Shown here: piece by piece, positions 46,821 through 58,705 of the stretch
Position numbering within the stretch: the first letter of the stretch is position 1
How the letters are laid out: every line of letters starts with the position of its first letter
Source: Blastobasis lacticolella
Lineage: Eukaryota > Arthropoda > Insecta > Lepidoptera > Blastobasidae
DNA: 64,000 nt
Assembly: GCA_905147135.1 (NCBI GenBank)
Contig: LR990053.1
Location: 1,438,501 to 1,502,500, forward strand
Direction of reading: 5' to 3'
Translations under genes and position numbers: made by a program
Notes under the pieces: generated by a model
Databases searched by the model: none
Seen by the model: the letters and a program-made list of their open reading frames with translations, nothing else
Told to the model about the DNA's origin: nothing

Positions 46821-48090
46821 GTCAACAGTTAACTATTAAATAGGCATTGGTCATATGGTGGCACCTTGCGAAGTGCCGACTTGATTAAAGGGTCACGAGC
46901 ATTGTTAATGATGCCATCGCGACGCATCTGTACCGTTTCCGCTCTGTGCCCACTAATTAATTGAAGTAATCAGAGGATACTTTAGAATATTCTCCTTTAG
47001 AAAATAACTCCATCATCTTTTCACGTAAACTGTCATTACTCAAGTTGTCACCTTGAAGCTCTTCCAAACAAGACTGAAGAGCGTCTCGTTGTTTAAGGAC
47101 ACAGAGTGTTTATGAAGATTCACAGCGAGGTGTTTATGAATAGCACCTACCTACGTCAGTTGACGTGGTTCCTTACGCCCAACCTTTTTTTATTACTACG
47201 TCGAGGACGACGGGTGACGATTTGGGGGATTTTTCTTTTAGTGTATATTATTCTAAAGAACAATTAAATTAACAGAAATACGTTACACAGTAATTTGTGT
47301 AATATTCAATTACTTTTAAACACAAAATTACATTTTAGTTATTAAAATCATAAGAAAAGAGACAGAAGGTAACATAAGTTTTGGAGCACCCGCAACCACA
47401 CCATAATTGATTAGATTGCTAGATTTATCCATCTATACCCAAATAAAACAGTTTACCAACTAAAAATAATGTGGGTAGGTCCATGCAATGAAAAAAGAAA
47501 GGACTATATTAATGCGCTGTAAATTAAATACACAAGTAATACAAAACGAACGGCAGCGCCGTTAAAAATAGAAAATTTTAAAATCTAAAACGATTGACTA
47601 TTTTCGTATCTAAAAAGAAAAAATTAATATGTAGGTAAGTTTATGTGCTGCGATCTCCAACCCGCCTGCCAAGCGTGGAGATTATGGCAATAACCTCCCC
47701 TTTCGTGGGAGAGGCCCTAAGTCCTGCAGTGGACTGTTACGGGCTGTGATGATGAAGTTTATAAACTGTAGTAGGTTCACAAAAATTTTGATATGCTTAA
47801 TTTACATGTCAAGAAACAATGCAATGTCTTTGAACCTTTATTATAAAATCAGGCACGAATACCCGACAATATAATATTATTTTATTCACTCGAAAAAGAA
47901 GAGAAAATCCAATAGCACTTACCAGATGAAGGCGAGTCGATTCTGATTTAACTTATTTGCAAATTGAACTCACGAAGGAATATTATTTTAAATTAACACT
48001 TATGTAGTGTTACAATATTATTTTAATTTTAGTTTCTTCCGGTTGTTCGAAAGCTTTAGAGACAACCGTACGCGGCGGAAAACAAGACGC

Positions 48091-48259
48091 CAATGAAGCA
48101 AGCCGACCGCGGACCGCGGTTCCTCAAACCGGTCGTGGCTGCCTGGTGGGGATCGCCGAGCGGGGGTGATGAGCGGGACAGAGCTATATGGAAAGAGAAA
48201 GGCAAAGCGGAAACGGAAAACAGATAGGGGCCTATCTCAAACTAGTAAGCTTCAAATAA
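48091..48259. repeat. DIRS inverted terminal repeat (element 5' side)
   Basis: This is the exact inverted partner of 43212-43380. The unique outer end, ACTGTCAAGGATTTAAT, follows to 48275 and is copied in inverse orientation inside the internal complementary region. Confidence 0.93.
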
Positions 48260-48396
48260 CTGTCAAGGATTTAATGAGCAGTTTTCCAATCGGTATCTAA
48301 GGCAGGCATTCCTAACCACTCACTAGATGGCGCCCCGACAATTTTGGTAATTGATAATCGCTTGAAATAGGTTCTTAGCAAACAGGATATAAACAC

Positions 48397-49114
48397 TAGA
48401 CATGCAACGGATAGTTGTTTGGCCGGATACCGGATACCGGATATCCGGCCACACCATACGCCGGATAGCCGGATATCCGGCGGCCGGGTATTTGGCAGGA
48501 CAATTTGTCTCTAAACAAGTCTGTGCAAGCTATGAGCGTGAGTGGGAAATTAGACAACCCACGTAATTTAATTCGTCGTTCAATACAAATAATTTAAACT
48601 TTATTCTGAACAATTCTTCCGACTTCAGGCGGTACCCTCGATTCCAAATATGGGTAATTAGCCCCAGCATCGTGGACCAGAGTGTAGTGAAAGATTCTCT
48701 TAAGCTCGCATAAGAAGACAGACGAAACCGCATGCTACCTCTCAATGTAGGAACAATTCGTATTTTAACCCAATTTATAATAATTTATCTTTATTTGCCT
48801 TAGATCAACACTGCAAAAATTATTTTTTTGCTAACCTACCTACTAAATGAACAACGGGTAGGTACCCAATCAACAGTGTTTTGATAAATGAATATTTATA
48901 ATTTTTGGGAGTACTTTTTTCATATCAATAAAATCACTTTTATGTAAGTAAGTAAGTAAAACACATTTATTACACTCAAACACACTTTTCATACATTTTT
49001 TGCTATCCGGTATCCGGCCGGATATTAACGCACTATCCGGTATCCGGCCGGATAGTAAATTAACGCCGGATAGGCCGGATACCGGATAGTAACCGGATAT
49101 CCATTTCATCTCTA
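48397..49114. mobile_element. hAT-like nonautonomous element, 718 bp
   Basis: The ends TAGACATG...CATCTCTA are flanked by an exact 8-bp duplication ATAAACAC (48389-48396 and 49115-49122). Both ends carry clusters of GGATA and CCGGATATCCGG motifs, probable transposase sites. A small - strand open frame inside (48745-48530) is not recognised. It inserted 121 bp beyond the DIRS element. Confidence 0.88.
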
Positions 49115-49492
49115 ATAAACACTGGGTACGTTGTATTGGATAATATTATATTTGTCAATAGTTTTCAACCATTTTAGAGGTTGTAATAATAATGGAACAT
49201 AGTGCCAACTCCTATAAATATTTCTTTTTACATTTCGTTCAACCTTTAACAGTTATGTTTATATTAATAAACATTTTATTTTTAAGTTTAGTATTAGTTG
49301 GCTGCATGAAATCACTGCCACCATCATACAGATTATGAAAGATTACCAAAATTGTAGGAGCGCCATCTATTGATGCTTTTTGAAACCAACTATCAATACC
49401 TACTGGAAAACTCCTCATTACAGAATACCCAGTGTGTAGGTAGTCTACACGTGTAGGTCTGATACGAGAGGCTCATAAATGTTAATCCTTGT

Positions 49493-49615
49493 TGACGACT
49501 TGAGTGATTCAGTTGGTAAACATGCCACGCAGAGTTCCCGGGTACGATTCCAGGCAGAGCAGATATTTAAATGATGAACATAAATTTCTGTTACGGGCCT
49601 GCGTGTTATACAGGG
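49493..49615 (+). mobile_element. SINE family 1, head only
   Basis: GACTTGAGTGATTCAGTTGG and a degraded box B (GGTACGATTCC) are followed by the AATTTCTGTTACGGGCCTG body, truncated there. Confidence 0.75.
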
Positions 49616-49792
49616 TGTTACATAATATATGTATGAAGCCGTCAACTGGATGGAGTGCTAAACATATTAAAACGATAGGTACAATTATTTCTGTCGTACG
49701 TGGAATTTTCGTACCTATCGATTTCATACATTTAGCACTCCATCCGGTTCTCGGCTTCATATATATGTTATGTAATACTCTGTATATTGTTT

Positions 49793-49945
49793 TTTTTTAT
49801 ACCACTAAGGTGGCAAACAAACTTACGGCTTGCCTGATGGTAAGCAGTCACCGCAGCCTATGGACGTTTCCAGGGGCATCACCCACGCGTTGCCGACCCC
49901 GTAAAAACCCTTTAGCCCCTTTCTTGAAGAACTCCTATCTATACA
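49793..49945 (-). mobile_element. Non-LTR retrotransposon tail
   Basis: The + strand shows TGGCAAACAAACTTACGGCT and TTTCTTGAAGAACTCC, the inverse of the 14525 family. Confidence 0.85.
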
Positions 49946-50094
49946 TAGTATAAAACAAAGTCGCTTATCCGCTGTCTGTCCCTGTGTATATATGTATGTA
50001 AGTATCTATGTACGCTTAGATCTTTTAAACTATGCAACGGGTTTTAATACGGTTTTCAACAATAGAGTGATTCAAGAAGGTTTATTTAATAAAT

Positions 50095-50346
50095 AATAAT
50101 AATAAATAATCGTGGACAAATTCACACAGCGCCATCTAGCCCCAAACTAAGCAAAGCTTGTACTATGGGTGCTAGCTAACTGATATACTACTTATATACT
50201 TTTAAATACATACTTATTATACATAGAACACCCAGACCCGTAACAGAAATTAAAATTCATCATTGAAATTTCTGCCCGGCCGGGAATCGAACCCGGGACC
50301 TCTTGCGTGGCGACTGGCATGTTGACCACTGAACCACTCAGGTCGG
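50095..50346 (-). mobile_element. SINE family 1, full length, inverted
   Basis: The - strand reads box A TGGTTCAGTGG, box B GGTTCGATTCC and GATGGCGCTGTGTGAATTTG, then a T-rich tail at 50095. It lies about 1 kb beyond the 3' end of kynureninase. Confidence 0.92.
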
Positions 50347-51375
50347 CACGACGTAAAGATTATAAGCTATCTATTTAACAAATAGTAGTTTATGCAACTG
50401 GCTTATAAATGAAGGGTATTAAAACATGAGTGTCTGTTTATCTATTTCATGTTAAAATTTCGTACCTATAATTTTCTCAACTTTGCTGGAAGAAGGCTGC
50501 GAGTCAGTTCTGTTGTACCAATCTACGCATCGAGGATATCAAGCGGCGGGAAATTCACTTTACTACTTTCACATTTATTTTCTTCAAATAAGAAAAAACA
50601 TTCACAAACACAAATTACAACAATTAGAACAAAATATTCTGTTTAGCGGGAAAATAATTACAAAGAAACATAAACAGGAAAATTTAAATTTTGAATTTGT
50701 TAGAGACATTAGGTATTCAGCCTTCATTTCGCCGTGTCTCGGCGCCCGACAAAAATTTAAAAAATAAAAGTGTTGAATAATGATCAAAAAAATATTTTAC
50801 GTTACAGCTGTAATAACAAATACAGTGAAAAAAGTGTACTCTTAAACGACTGTTTTCGAATATGTAATTGGAACATTATGCTATGAGTGTAGATAACACA
50901 AGATTTGTTCACTTTGAGGCTAAATAGCGCATTGTGAATTGTCCGAGCATATTTATTTATTTTATGTATTATTTTATCAATGCCTACTTAAGCATTTGGT
51001 GGGCTTATGTAAAATTTGGTCAAATAAGTAGAGAATGCCCGATTGCGCTAAACTTTAGGCGACGCCTAAGTTAATTTCAGATATTCCTAACAAGAAAAAC
51101 ATTGCCCCCCCAATCACCAACTATAATGAAAACTAAACTGGCTAAGTTAGTATGTAGGGATACTTTTCTAAGTACTTACAATGTTTTTTTATAAAGTAGA
51201 TACTACTTTGGAGTCGTATTTGTTTACTAATTAAATATAGTGTAATATAGTTCACAAACAACGCATTTTATAGAATCTATAGGTATTATTTAAGTACACT
51301 ATTTTAACGTAACATGTGTAGGTACGTATAGCTAGGATTATCAATTAAGTACAATTAAATAGAGCTACCTAATTA

Positions 51376-52671
51376 TTACACGACTAAGCTACGTTTAGAG
51401 CTATAATCTAAGTAACATTTAGTGGTCATAATATCTAATAGGACATCAGCTAAATCGTAAACTTGTTCGTAAGTCGTATACAAAGCAGCAGGTGTTAGTC
51501 GTATCACGTTGGGTTCTCGGAAGTCTGACACCAAACCGCGCTCCTTCAGAACTAAACTGATCCGATACCCCTCAGGATGCTCCAGACAGACATGCCCGCC
51601 GCGCTGCCTATCCTCTCGCGGGTTGCCCACCGCAAACCCGTACTCTTTCAACTTATTCTCCACCAAAAACACCATATACCCCGTTATGTGCAACGATTTC
51701 TTCCTAATCTGCTCCATACCAGCCTTCTCGAACACCTTCAGCGACCCTTCCAATCCTGCCATCGCCAGCAACGTCGGCGTACCAATCTGCAACCCACTCG
51801 CGTCCTTCTGGTGGTCAAACTCCTGACGTAGCTGGAACTGAGTATCAATCTTGTTGCCGTACCACCCTGGCAGGCCTGGCATCAAGCTGAAATGCCGCCT
51901 ATTGATGTACATTGCCGCTGGGGACCCTGGACCCCCGTTCAAGTATTTATAAGTGCACCAGACAGCGAAATCTGCATCCAAGGACTTCAAATCGATCTCC
52001 AATGCTCCGACAGCGTGGCAGAGGTCCCAACCAATGAGGATCCCGCGCGACTTCGCCGCTGATGTGACCTTCTTCATATCCAGGACTTGCGAAGTCCTGT
52101 ACAGCACAGTTGGCAATAGAATCAAAGCGACGTCACTGCTCATTGCGTTGATGATATCGTCCTCTTTCAAGAACCTCCCTTGCGCCTTCACAACCTTCAC
52201 CGCAGCCTTCGGATCGTACCCCTTCAGCCTCACTTGGCCGTCGACGGCGTAGCGGTCCGTCGGAAAGTTCACATCGTCGACGAGTATTTTGAACTTGCTC
52301 CTGGTAGGCTTGTAAAATGTCGCAATCATCTGATGGATGTTCACGGTGGTGGAGTTTGCGATTGCAATTTCGTCCTTATCGGCACCGACTAAAGGTGCCA
52401 TCAATTCAGCGAGATTTCCGGAGTACTTCAGATATTTGCACTTGTCTATGTGCCATATATTTACGCCCTCGGTCTTCCATTGTTGCAGGACGTTCAGTAT
52501 TTCCTCTTCCGCCTCTTTGCTGGCGAGGCCTAGGGAGTTGCCGCACATGTAGTTCACGTCTTTCTTCAAGTAGAAGTGTTTGCGGAAGTGACCCAGTGGG
52601 TCGTTATTGTCCATCCTCTGAGCGAATTCTGGCCCATCTTTGTACTGTTCCTCGGATTCGAGTGGCGACAT
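51376..52671 (-). CDS. Kynu: Kynureninase (intronless)
   Basis: A PLP-dependent hydrolase of fold type I that cleaves kynurenine to anthranilate and alanine (or 3-hydroxykynurenine to 3-hydroxyanthranilate) in tryptophan catabolism. From this start it is 431 residues, the usual size. Motifs in order: NYMCGNSLGL near the start, NSTTVNIHQ, a WDLCHAVG segment whose Asp pairs with the PLP ring nitrogen, and WCTYKYLN with the Schiff-base lysine. The frame stays open upstream to 52818 (480 residues), adding MEFNFHIWLALSQGLLYVSI and more, but a TATA box and start site fall inside that extension, so Met at 52671 is preferred. There is no intron, although the other host gene here has at least ten. The lepidopteran enzyme has been proposed to be of bacterial origin, and the layout agrees. 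Nothing looks broken. Confidence 0.96.
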   Translation of the reverse strand: MSPLESEEQYKDGPEFAQRMDNNDPLGHFRKHFYLKKDVNYMCGNSLGLASKEAEEEILNVLQQWKTEGVNIWHIDKCKYLKYSGNLAELMAPLVGADKDEIAIANSTTVNIHQMIATFYKPTRSKFKILVDDVNFPTDRYAVDGQVRLKGYDPKAAVKVVKAQGRFLKEDDIINAMSSDVALILLPTVLYRTSQVLDMKKVTSAAKSRGILIGWDLCHAVGALEIDLKSLDADFAVWCTYKYLNGGPGSPAAMYINRRHFSLMPGLPGWYGNKIDTQFQLRQEFDHQKDASGLQIGTPTLLAMAGLEGSLKVFEKAGMEQIRKKSLHITGYMVFLVENKLKEYGFAVGNPREDRQRGGHVCLEHPEGYRISLVLKERGLVSDFREPNVIRLTPAALYTTYEQVYDLADVLLDIMTTKCYLDYSSKRSLVV

Positions 52672-52713
52672 AGTGAAAGCGTGGTGACCGCGACTCGCTG
52701 TGCAATTTTCTAT

Positions 52714-52743
52714 TGAGCTCACGCAAGAACCGATCGTTTTATA
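52714..52743 (-). promoter_or_regulatory. Putative core promoter of kynureninase
   Basis: On the - strand TATAAAA occupies 52743-52737. Thirty bases from its first T lies the A of CTCAATAG (52714), a reasonable initiator, which leaves a 43-base leader before ATG at 52671. The TATA-to-start spacing is canonical. An alternative reading of the same leader is an acceptor-like AATTGCACAG at about 52697, which could imply a 5' UTR intron instead. Confidence 0.5.
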
Positions 52744-53283
52744 ACAGGGGCACTTAACGATACTGACGTACAATAAACCCTGTGATAATGCCAGCCAAAT
52801 ATGAAAATTAAATTCCAAAACCTACCTATTATCTTATTAACCGTGAAATATCACTAATGTGACAATGTTGTTGTATATCTGCAGGACAGTCTTTACTTCC
52901 TTTCCTATATAATATGTTTGTAAGCATTGATGGACGTTTGTTACTTCTTCATGCAAAACCACTGAACGGATTTTGATAAATTTGGCAGTAATGTATCTTA
53001 TATCACTTTAAGGTGAAATTCAATTTAGTTCCCAAAATTTTACGCGGACGAAGTCGATAACTATGGGATAGGTACAGTGATTTCGACAATGGACAGAGTG
53101 ATTCATGAAGAAGGTTTAGGTGTATAATTTGTTATGGTTACTTCACTCACATCCGTGCGAAACCTAGGCGGGTCGCTACTTGTAAGAGCTATATTAAAAT
53201 ATTTAGGTACACATCTAGTCGCCTTGGACACCCTTGGCCTTGAATAGCATGTGCGTCAATATTTTCTACCTCTGATGAATAAG

Positions 53284-53701
53284 TAGAGGTGCGCGGATCC
53301 GTTATATTCATATAACATAACGTAACGTTATGCTATTAAATAATATTATGTTATTTTTAACGTTATAATATAACACCCTAATATAATTTTATGTACCGTA
53401 TAACGGTCGCCGTTTTTCAGTTTGTATTATTATTTACATTTGATTTAATACCTTGGGGAACGAAATCGTATATAAAAATGTATTATTAATCAATATATTT
53501 GTATTACCACGTTCAAACATTAGTTTTGTGACTTCCGACGACATTACTGAATATAACAGAAATTATAACACAACAATATTATGGTAATCTTGCGTTATAA
53601 TATATTAGTAGCAGAAAATATTATATATTAATATTAGGTGTTATAAGTATATTTTTATACCGTTATAATATACCCGTTATCTAATATAACGAACACCTCT
53701 A
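53284..53701. mobile_element. hAT-like MITE, 418 bp
   Basis: The ends TAGAGGTG and CACCTCTA are flanked by an exact 8-bp duplication TGAATAAG (53276-53283 and 53702-53709). The interior is strongly AT-rich with repeated GTTATATT and AATATAAC motifs. Confidence 0.88.
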
Positions 53702-54480
53702 TGAATAAGTAAATAAACTCTTTATTGCACACATATATATGACAATATACAATAATCAGCATAATATACATGCCCGCAAAGGCGGCCTTATCGCTTTAAG
53801 CGATCTCTTCCGGACAACCTTTGGGAAGAGGTAAAGTTTCACGTGAGATAAAAAAAAAAAGTGCAAAAGCAAAAAAAAAAAAAGTTATTTATTTCCGTAA
53901 TTGTTGCTTACATTTTACACACTGCTTCCCGAGCAGTTGCATCTTCCCTTCAATTGCTTCCCTTCTTCTTCTTATGTCAATGATAATTAGGTTAAAGTAT
54001 GTATGTATGTATGTACCCTTCCCTTAATAGCATAGGAGTATAGGGGAGAAAAATAGAGTATACGTTGAAAAAAGAGGGGTGTTCCAAGTTTGATGTATGT
54101 GTGGAGGTGTGTATCTGTCTGTGACATCGTAGCTTCCAATCGGATGGACCAATTCATGCGGTTTTCTTTATTGGAAACATCTTTTATTTCATTAAAACTT
54201 CAGTAGTTTAGTAAATATTGATCAGAATCAGAATTGTCTTTATTTATAAACTTTTACGGACAAACTAAGATTAGATAGGTATGTATATTTGATCGGGGGC
54301 TATCCGATGCTTTTCCGTCGGTTAGGTTGGAATTTAATTTATTTACTACAATGGTGCATACTAATCCATTGATCCAAGGCGGCGCCGTTTAACATCTGAT
54401 TATAATCGATAACCACTTAGCCCTAATTGATTCATCTCAAGGCAATCATTACTGTCATTATAAAACTTAGTTAATAGATT

Positions 54481-54915
54481 TGTCCATTTTCTTTTTATGT
54501 TGTACGGCAGACAAACAGGCAAGCGGGCCACCTGATGGAAAGTGGCCACCGCCGCCTATGGACATCAGCAACACCAGGGGAGTCACTGATGCGTTGCCCG
54601 CCTCTGAAGAGACCTCTAATATACCTCTTGAACGATCCCATGTCATAGTCCAAAGGAAACACTGTGGCTGGGAGCTCATTCCACATCCGAATCGTACGAG
54701 CGAGAAACGTTCTTTCGAAACTTCGCGTCGTGACCAACAGAGGGTCTACGTAGTGAGGATGAGTACCAAGCCCACGGCGGGTGGTGCGATGGCGGAATTG
54801 TGCTGTGGGCACCAGATCGAAAAGTTCCTCGGAACACTCCCCATTGTACAGCCGATAGAACACACACAGGGAGCCAAAGTCCCTTCGGTTTGCCAGTGGT
54901 TCCAACTTGCGAGTT
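54481..54915 (-). mobile_element. Non-LTR retrotransposon tail, best preserved copy
   Basis: An open - strand frame of 136 codons reads RRDFGSLCVFYRLYNGECSE, RTIRMWNELPATVFPLDYDM and GVADVHRRRWPLSIRWPACL. It is the C-terminus of a LINE polymerase plus 3' end, 5' truncated. Confidence 0.88.
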
Positions 54916-55039
54916 AGTATGTTCGCGTAGTTGTAAACAACGGCTTTTATGCAATTTCCTTACATACAAGTCTCGTTATGCCGTGGCAATGATTATGTAC
55001 ACTATTACATACCATCACGAAAATTTATAAATTATTTAT

Positions 55040-56160
55040 TTGGGTTAGGTACTATTTTGTTAAAAAGTAAATAAAACTAAATCGACGCAAATACAGTAGG
55101 TACCTTTTTGAGGATCTGCAGCTTCTTATGTTAACATTGAGGTCTATTGGTTTGGACCTGAATCTCTCGAAGTGTGAGCCTGTATATCTCTTGATTCTTC
55201 GACTGGCGCCGTGTCTGCAGCTTTCAGTGCCATAGCCTAACATCGATGTCGTCGACAAGTCGTAGTTTCATCTATGCCAAACAATGGTCACACCGAGGCC
55301 AAAACGCTTTGCATTTAGGCTTGTCCGAAAGCCGAGCGCCCAACAAATTCCTGTTCGCAGCGGCTATGGGATGAGCTGCTCTGCAATTTCAAGTAAAAAC
55401 ACCAAACGCATCTACCAACTTTGGAGAGCGTCCCTGCCTCCTGGCTGCTGGTGAATGGTAGCAAGGAAGCGATCGAACTTATCCACTAGGAGTAGAAATA
55501 GTAAATATGGAGTTGGAAAACGGTATGAGTCGGCCTCAAAATTTGAAATTAATAGTATTTTTCGAAATACTTGCAGAAAAATCTAAGAAATGTTTGTGGT
55601 AAAGGTACGTACGGGGACCCTTCGTATGCAAGTTCGACTTGCGATTGGCCGATTTTTAGATACCTTCTCAAAAGTGGCATTGTGTGTGCGGCCATATCGT
55701 CATACATCTACGTAAACAACTGTGCAAATAAATTGAAAACGATGAAACCTGTTGCCAAAAGACCAAATTTTCCTTAATTTTAAGCTCGTTCCACTCACTC
55801 ATTCATTCATATATCACTCTTAACTATTAAGACCTCAGACGTCAAAAATGTTGATCTCGCTCCGGTCGCTCACACATTCATTGATTACCCCAGCTTTTAA
55901 AACTAAAAATTTTCGATCTCGCTCCAGTCGCTCATATATTTAGTGCTCGCTAGGGTTTTCCTGGTTAACGCCTTAAGTCTGTGCTTAGGCTACAACCAGT
56001 CTCAAGAACCCGCAGTGAAGTTGACCAAGGTCAACCCTGGTCAATAAAGGAGACCTAAGACTAGACTAATTCCCAAGTCTAAGCCTAAGCTTAGGTTACA
56101 ACCAGTCTCAAAGTGGCCAGCGTTGACCAGGATGGTTAAATTCACCACAACAGAAACAGA
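55040..56160. other. No gene seen
   Basis: It contains GATCTCGCTCCGGTCGCTCA-type direct repeats at 55850-55950 and a duplicated CTTAGGCTACAACCAGTCTC near 55985 and 56090. No protein is recognised in the short frames. Confidence 0.5.
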
Positions 56161-56164
56161 CGGC

Positions 56165-56515
56165 GCGTCGTTGCCCGAATGGTTACGGTATCAGCGACGT
56201 AAGCGAGAGGTACTGGGTTCGAATTCCATTGCGGCCATGTTCCAATGACTCTTTTCTGAGTTATGTAAGTACATTAGTTGAATACTAACCGATGCTTTTA
56301 CGGTGAAAGAAAACATCGTGATGAAACCTGCATATTCAGGCAACTGAATGTGTAACCATGATCCAATCTGGTCAGGTTCCCCTGGTAGCAGGGTCACGGA
56401 GGGCAGATGGCAGTCGCTCAACTGTAATTACCTGGTCTGCCAAATCCCGGAACATGGTCAAGGCGAACCATGGGCCCACGTGCGCGAGAGCATAACCGAG
56501 ACATTAACGCCAAGA
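56165..56515 (+). mobile_element. SINE family 2, full length
   Basis: The head CGTTGCCCGAATGGTTACGG and box B-like GGGTTCGAATTCC are followed by the complete body, ending CATTAACGCCAAGATG. Confidence 0.88.
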
Positions 56516-57143
56516 TGAAAAACTGACGGAGCTAACGAATGGCGAGCACGTTGCGGTACTGAATTTCGACTAACCTCTAAATACGAAACGGTCACCCATC
56601 CAGTTTCCGGACACTGCGAGCATTACTTAACCTTGGTTATTGGTCTCGCAAGCATGCTGCCATTTTACCAGTGCCGCTCTCCTAAAGTTTGATTCTTGAA
56701 AGTTTTACCATTTATGCGATAGAGAAAAAACATTTAGTTTGACCTCTGAAAACGCCATAAAATCATGTTTGTGTATGGATATCTGTTGTTACAACGACCG
56801 TGTAACACATATTCTGTAAAAAGTTCAATTGTCTAGCTATTTCCGTCCCAAAGATACAGTCACAAAGAGTACGAGTGTATGGGAAGCGCCATAGCGGCGG
56901 CCGGGCTGCCAGCTTGGTGACGTCACGGCTAGATCGCGGCAGCAATAATTGCCGGAATTCGAATTTTTTTTCCCTGGCTTGTTAGTTTTGATCTATATTT
57001 TAACACTATGTCATTAAATATGGCAATATCGATATTAGAAAACATCCTCATTGTTTTATGATAATTATTTGTTTTTCTTATAAATGCTGATTTTTTTAAT
57101 CTTTTGTGTATAAATTTAATTTAAACTAAGAAAGATAGTTTTT

Positions 57144-57573
57144 ATATATGTGAAACTAGCTTTATTGTAGATATAATAACATGCCATTTATGTTGGAATA
57201 AGATTTCGGTCATGTAGCCGCCGCCGCGACAAAGCGCAGCAAACTAATTATTTCGCTAATAACTCACCGAATGGTATACAACATTCATGATCATATCATC
57301 ATTCATATTATCTCTGATTTAACGGCGTAGACATCTCCCCAAAGAAATTAATCAATCGATTTAGATCGCACAATCTCGATGGCCAATTTGAAAGTATTGG
57401 CTCATGTAAATTTTTTCCTTATTGCAAAATTTTGTTTAGCGATGAAGTCCACTTTTGGTTGAATGTTTTTGATTTTTGTTAAAATAAACACGCAGCGGCC
57501 CTTTGGCCGAAATCATATTCAAACATTAATGGGGTTTCATTAGTTGTCCAATATAGCTAGTTTCACTGATATA
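57144..57573. mobile_element. MITE with long imperfect inverted repeats
   Basis: ATATGTGAAACTAGCTTTAT pairs with ATATAGCTAGTTTCACTGAT, and GATTTCGGTCATGTAGCCG pairs with CGGCCCTTTGGCCGAAATC. Confidence 0.65.
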
Positions 57574-57666
57574 ACAATACATTTTTCTGTTATATTTCAA
57601 TTTGAAAACCAAAGGTTTAAAAAAACAGCCTTTATATACATTTTCTTAAAAAATTAGCAAATAGCA

Positions 57667-57930
57667 GGGTAAAGCTCGTCTAATTTAAAATGACGCGCCC
57701 CACTATCGCATTAACGCACACAAGCAAGTTTAAAATATGGACGCAATACATATACAAATGCCGTTGTAATTGGTCATTCAGTTGCCGGTAAGATTCAAAC
57801 GTCGGAGCATGCGCCGTTCATTGGCTCCCACACAGATGAAGTGTCGTTATTAATATTTGCACTCACACATCGAAATCAACTAACTAAGTAGTGGGGCGCG
57901 TCATCTTAGACTACGGGTAGAGCTCGACCC
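57667..57930. mobile_element. MITE with ATGACGCGCCCCACT ends
   Basis: AAATGACGCGCCCCACTATC near the left end is matched by TAGTGGGGCGCGTCATCTTA near the right; the outer parts AGCTCGTCTAA and TTAGACTACGGGTAGAGCT also pair. Confidence 0.7.
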
Positions 57931-58604
57931 GGGTATTAAAAAATATAAAAATACCCGATACCTAGGTATCTAAAAAAGTCGGGTACGCCAGGGTTCTAGA
58001 CCAGGGTCTAGGTTCATGTTTCAGGTCGCTCTGACCTCGTTTAAAGTTATAAAATTTACAAACGACAATAGCATAGGCAAGAGACAATTCACCAAATGGG
58101 CTGATAATTTTTTATGTAATTCTATAAACGTTAACTCATATTTATAATCATAATATATCTCACCACGAAATGCTTCCCGCGTTACCTGCGTCGTAGGAGT
58201 TGATACGTAGCAGACATGTTATTTTTAATAGTCGATAAAAAATTAACTAAAGGTTGCCAGCTAGCGATTTTTGGTCAAGGAGTTTGTGATTAAATTTCCC
58301 TTTAAACGATACCAAAATTTAAACAAAAGGGTGTTCGGACCAGCCTAGTACATACTTTCATGTCCTATATTTTTACGTCTAGTGTTAAAAATCGTTCAAA
58401 AGTAGTTTTAACGCCATTTTCCATTCATTTCCAATTCCTAGGACAATTCTTGACTTTGAAACGCAACATGGCCACTGTATTTTATTGACAAAGTGTAAGA
58501 GTTAGGAGCAAATAGTCGTCACGCGATATTTTTATCAGCAAAACATCATAAAAGTGATAGGTCGATATAAAATTCGACTGCTCTCCGCGCGATAGGTAAA
58601 TAAA

Positions 58605-58700
58605 TAGATAAATATGCTTGGACAATTCACACAGCGCCATCTAGCGCCAAAGTAAGTAAAGCTAATCCTAATCCATACTTCTACTTTACTACTTATCACT
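58605..58700 (-). mobile_element. SINE family 1, 3' fragment, inverted
   Basis: It retains AAATATGCTTGGACAATTCA and CACAGCGCCATCTAGCGCC, the tail side of family 1. A family 2 SINE starts directly afterwards at 58706. Confidence 0.75.
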
Positions 58701-58705
58701 ACATC

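Larger units (their letters stand above)
43164..48275 (-). mobile_element. DIRS-type (tyrosine recombinase) retrotransposon, structurally complete
   Basis: This 5.1-kb element is read on the - strand. It has 169-bp inverted terminal repeats (48259-48091 and 43380-43212) that match exactly by eye. It also has an internal complementary region at 43410-43510, made of the reverse complements of both outer ends, and a reverse transcriptase, RNase H-like and tyrosine recombinase region. That order (ITR, coding, internal complementary region, ITR) is the DIRS1 plan. The outer ends both carry TAAT, and the internal copy holds one shared TAAT at the fusion, as a circular junction would. The coding frames contain shifts and stops, so it is probably not autonomous now. 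Confidence 0.9.

Noticed and set aside
51509..52673. Several + strand frames over kynureninase
   Set aside because: Antisense shadows; the - strand frame has all family motifs.
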